From contig OZ244871.1 in the NCBI GenBank assembly GCA_965221105.1, forward strand, positions 2,356,001 to 2,420,000: a DNA stretch of 64,000 nucleotides. The letters are read 5' to 3'. This DNA comes from GM7GCV1 sp965221105. Its GTDB lineage: Bacteria > Pseudomonadota > Gammaproteobacteria > Pseudomonadales > GM7GCV1. Positions 61,268 to 64,000 of this stretch are shown here, one piece after another (within the stretch, counting starts at the first letter, position 1; each line of letters opens with the position of its first letter). Below the pieces are notes generated by a model. The model did no database searches. It saw only the letters and a list, made by a program, of their open reading frames with translations, and was not told the DNA's origin. The position numbers and the translations under genes were made by a program.

Positions 61268-64000
61268 ATGCCCAGAAGAAATGATATCGACTCCATCCTG
61301 ATTCTCGGTGCGGGGCCCATTGTGATCGGCCAGGCCTGTGAGTTTGACTACTCCGGTGCCCAGGCCTGCAAGGCACTTCGTGAGGAGGGGTACCGGGTGA
61401 TCCTGGTCAACTCCAATCCGGCGACCATCATGACTGATCCCTCCATGGCGGATTCCACCTACATAGAACCCGTTGAGTGGCGGACGGTGGAACGGATCAT
61501 GGTCAGTGAACGCCCCGATGCGGTCCTGCCGACCATGGGTGGGCAGACGGCGCTCAACTGCGCCCTGGACCTGGCCCGGGAGGGCGTGCTTGCGCGCTAT
61601 GATGTCGAGCTGATCGGGGCCAATGAGCAGGCCATCAACAAGGCCGAGGATCGGGATCTGTTCGACAGATCCATGAAATCCATCGGATTGGAGACGCCCA
61701 AGTCACGGATTGTGCACAGCTTGGAGGAGGCCGCGTCCATCCCTGAAGTATTCGGTTTTCCGGTGATTATCCGCCCATCCTTCACCATGGGCGGTTCGGG
61801 TGGTGGCATCGCATACAACCAGCAGGAGTTCGAGGAAATCTGCCTGCGTGGACTGGATCTCTCCCCCATTTCCGAACTCCTGATTGATGAATCCCTGCTC
61901 GGCTGGAAGGAATACGAGATGGAGGTGGTACGCGACCGCAATGACAACTGCATCATCATCTGCTCCATAGAGAACCTCGACCCCATGGGGGTTCACACCG
62001 GCGATTCCATCACCGTGGCACCCGCGCAGACCCTTACGGACAAGGAATACCAGATCATGCGCAATGCGTCGATTGCTGTGTTGCGCGAGATTGGTGTCGA
62101 GACCGGCGGCTCAAATGTCCAGTTCGCTGTTCACCCCGATACGGGGCGCCTGGTCATTATCGAGATGAATCCCCGCGTATCGCGCTCTTCTGCGCTCGCA
62201 TCCAAGGCGACGGGATTTCCCATCGCTAAGGTCGCCGCAAAGCTGGCTGTGGGCTATACCCTCGACGAGTTGAAAAACGAGATAACCGGTGGCCTGACCC
62301 CGGCCTCGTTCGAGCCGACCATCGACTATGTTGTAACCAAGGTACCGCGCTTTGCTTTCGAGAAATTCGAGCAGGCTGATGTCAGGCTGAGTACGCAGAT
62401 GAAATCGGTCGGAGAGGTGATGGCCATAGGCCGAACATTTCAGGAATCCCTCCAGAAGGCACTGCGCGGCCTGGAGGTGGGATCGAGTGGCCTTGAGAGC
62501 AAAACCGATTTTTCCGATCCCGAGTACGCCACTGCCCTGCGCAAGAATATCTCGGAACCGGGTGCTGAGCGCATTTGGTACGTTGCCGATGCGTTCCGTG
62601 CGGGCATGGATGTCGCCGAAGTATCTGAACTGACTTCAATCGACCCCTGGTTTCTGGTACAGATCGAGGAAATCGTCCAGATCGAGCAGGCCTTTGCCGA
62701 GACCGGTCTGGATCAGCTCAGTGCCGAACGCCTGTTTGAACTCAAACAGAAGGGATTCTCCGACTATCGCCTGGGAACCCTGCTCGGCGTCGATGAAACC
62801 AGCGTGCGCAACAGGCGCAGAGAGCTCGGCGTGAAGCCTGTGTTCAAGCGGGTGGATACCTGCGCCGCGGAGTTTTCAACCTCCACCGCCTACATGTATT
62901 CGACCTATGAGCAGGAGTGTGAAGCAGCACCTTCCGACCGCAAGAAGATACTGGTACTCGGCGGAGGTCCAAACCGGATCGGGCAGGGCATCGAATTTGA
63001 CTACTGCTGTGTTCATGCGGCCCTCGCCATGCGCGAAGATGGCTACGAAACCATCATGGTGAACTGCAATCCGGAGACGGTGTCGACCGATTACGACACC
63101 TCGGATCGCCTGTATTTCGAGCCTGTGACCCTGGAGGATGTGTTGGCTATTGTCGAACTGGAAAAGCCCTTGGGCGTCATTGTTCAGTTTGGCGGGCAAA
63201 CGCCTCTGAAGCTCGCGCGCGCGCTGGAGTCCGAGGGTGTTCCCATCATCGGTACAACCCCCGATGCAATTGATCGCGCCGAGGACCGCGAGCGTTTTCA
63301 GCAAATGATCGACACGCTCGGCCTGCGCCAGCCTTCCAACGCCACCGTCCGATCAGAAGACGAAGCAGTCGATGTCGCCGAGAAAATCGGGTATCCCCTG
63401 GTCGTCAGACCCTCCTATGTGCTGGGCGGCAGGGCCATGGAAATTGTGTACAATGAAGTGGAGCTCAACAACTACATGCGCACCGCGGTTGAGGTCAGTG
63501 AAGACTCACCCGTATTGCTGGATTATTTCCTCAGTGCCGCCATCGAGGTTGACATAGATGCAGTCAGTGACGGCCAGAAGGTGGTCATTGGCGGCATCCT
63601 GCAGCACATCGAGCAGGCGGGGATTCACTCTGGAGATTCAGCCTGCTCCCTGCCGCCCTACAGTCTGCCCGAGAGCGTTCAGGACGAGATGCGCGCAATC
63701 GTCAGGACAATGGCGGTTGAGCTTGGTGTCGTGGGCCTGATGAATGTGCAGCTTGCCTGGCAGGACGGAAAGATCTATGTCATTGAAGTGAATCCGAGAG
63801 CCTCGCGCACAGTACCCTTCGTGTCCAAGGGAATTGGCGTTTCCCTTGCCAAGGTGGCCGCCCGCTGCATGGCGGGATCGACTTTGGTTGGGCAAAAATT
63901 CGAGAATGAACGTGTCCCGCTACGCTTTCACGTCAAGGAAGCGGTGTTTCCGTTCAACAAGTTTCCCGGAATAGATCCCATCCTCGGGCCGGAGATGAAG
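61268..64000 (+). CDS. carB: Carbamoyl-phosphate synthase large subunit (3' truncated by window)
   Basis: ATG at 61268; 911 of the usual 1070 or so residues are in the window, open to the end. First ATP-grasp half: LGAGPIVIGQACEFDYSG, RPSFTMGGSGGGIAYN, VEMN-type EMNPRVSRSSALASKATG. The oligomerisation domain then leads into the second half, LGGGPNRIGQGIEFDYCCVH and RPSYVLGGRAMEIVYN, with EVNPRASRTVPFVSK near the end. No defect is seen. Makes carbamoyl phosphate with CarA. Confidence 0.97.
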   Translation, partial: MPRRNDIDSILILGAGPIVIGQACEFDYSGAQACKALREEGYRVILVNSNPATIMTDPSMADSTYIEPVEWRTVERIMVSERPDAVLPTMGGQTALNCALDLAREGVLARYDVELIGANEQAINKAEDRDLFDRSMKSIGLETPKSRIVHSLEEAASIPEVFGFPVIIRPSFTMGGSGGGIAYNQQEFEEICLRGLDLSPISELLIDESLLGWKEYEMEVVRDRNDNCIIICSIENLDPMGVHTGDSITVAPAQTLTDKEYQIMRNASIAVLREIGVETGGSNVQFAVHPDTGRLVIIEMNPRVSRSSALASKATGFPIAKVAAKLAVGYTLDELKNEITGGLTPASFEPTIDYVVTKVPRFAFEKFEQADVRLSTQMKSVGEVMAIGRTFQESLQKALRGLEVGSSGLESKTDFSDPEYATALRKNISEPGAERIWYVADAFRAGMDVAEVSELTSIDPWFLVQIEEIVQIEQAFAETGLDQLSAERLFELKQKGFSDYRLGTLLGVDETSVRNRRRELGVKPVFKRVDTCAAEFSTSTAYMYSTYEQECEAAPSDRKKILVLGGGPNRIGQGIEFDYCCVHAALAMREDGYETIMVNCNPETVSTDYDTSDRLYFEPVTLEDVLAIVELEKPLGVIVQFGGQTPLKLARALESEGVPIIGTTPDAIDRAEDRERFQQMIDTLGLRQPSNATVRSEDEAVDVAEKIGYPLVVRPSYVLGGRAMEIVYNEVELNNYMRTAVEVSEDSPVLLDYFLSAAIEVDIDAVSDGQKVVIGGILQHIEQAGIHSGDSACSLPPYSLPESVQDEMRAIVRTMAVELGVVGLMNVQLAWQDGKIYVIEVNPRASRTVPFVSKGIGVSLAKVAARCMAGSTLVGQKFENERVPLRFHVKEAVFPFNKFPGIDPILGPEMK

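Overview
The window is a chromosomal segment of a gammaproteobacterium. Its housekeeping genes (hemH, tsaB, uppP, mrp, dcd, ubiG-mupP-yciK, greB, mnmC, apeB, trpS, ttcA, nhaB, nudC, sohB, the moxR-bat cluster, pyrD, rlmKL, dapB, carAB) are typical gammaproteobacterial families. The presence of ubiG-mupP-yciK, nhaB and phaR, and the fairly high GC, suggest a free-living, perhaps marine, Pseudomonas- or Cellvibrio-like lineage. That placement is inference; there is no rRNA gene to confirm it and I recognised no tRNA gene.

Layout. 0-5.3 kb: core genes on the plus strand (mazG end, adk, hemH, tsaB, uppP, mrp, dcd). 5.3-11.9 kb: first accessory patch, with a GNAT/DUF1778 toxin-antitoxin pair, a fragment of an outer-membrane barrel, the ubiG-mupP-yciK operon on the minus strand, a two-copy repeat with a strong hairpin, a DUF4143 ATPase and a secreted protein of unknown function. 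11.9-14.8 kb: greB, an S9 peptidase and a YciH/SUI1 protein. 14.9-26.5 kb: a decaying catabolic island in which a molybdopterin oxidoreductase, a P450, an FAD oxidoreductase and an SCP-type thiolase are all broken, while a 2Fe-2S ferredoxin, an RND efflux pair, a SnoaL-like protein and an aldehyde dehydrogenase still read as intact.

26.5-38.2 kb: core genes (cspA, mnmC, apeB, trpS, ttcA, nhaB, nudC, sohB, a ParA-type ATPase, a YccA/BI-1 protein). 38.2-45.3 kb: a compact minus-strand moxR-DUF58-DUF4381-batA-batB/C-batD operon. 45.7-54 kb: pyrD, rlmKL, a glutaredoxin-like protein, a thioesterase, a 49-residue membrane protein with its own terminator, dapB, a PF10118 protein, a SnoaL-like protein and a LysR regulator.

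54-59.4 kb: second accessory patch, with an HTH protein, a frameshifted HigA/HI1420-type antitoxin remnant, an orphan HicB, an HNH protein, a striking 135-bp array of 27 NNGCC pentamers, a broken secreted protein, an AbiEi/AbiEii-type pair with a palindromic near-leaderless promoter, and an Abi_C remnant fused up against a phaR gene that has no normal start codon. 59.8-64 kb: carA and the start of carB, which runs off the end.

The most unusual non-genic signal is the NNGCC array at 55780-55914. The most informative evolutionary signals are the eroded catabolic island and the clustered, mostly antitoxin-side, remnants of toxin-antitoxin and abortive-infection modules.
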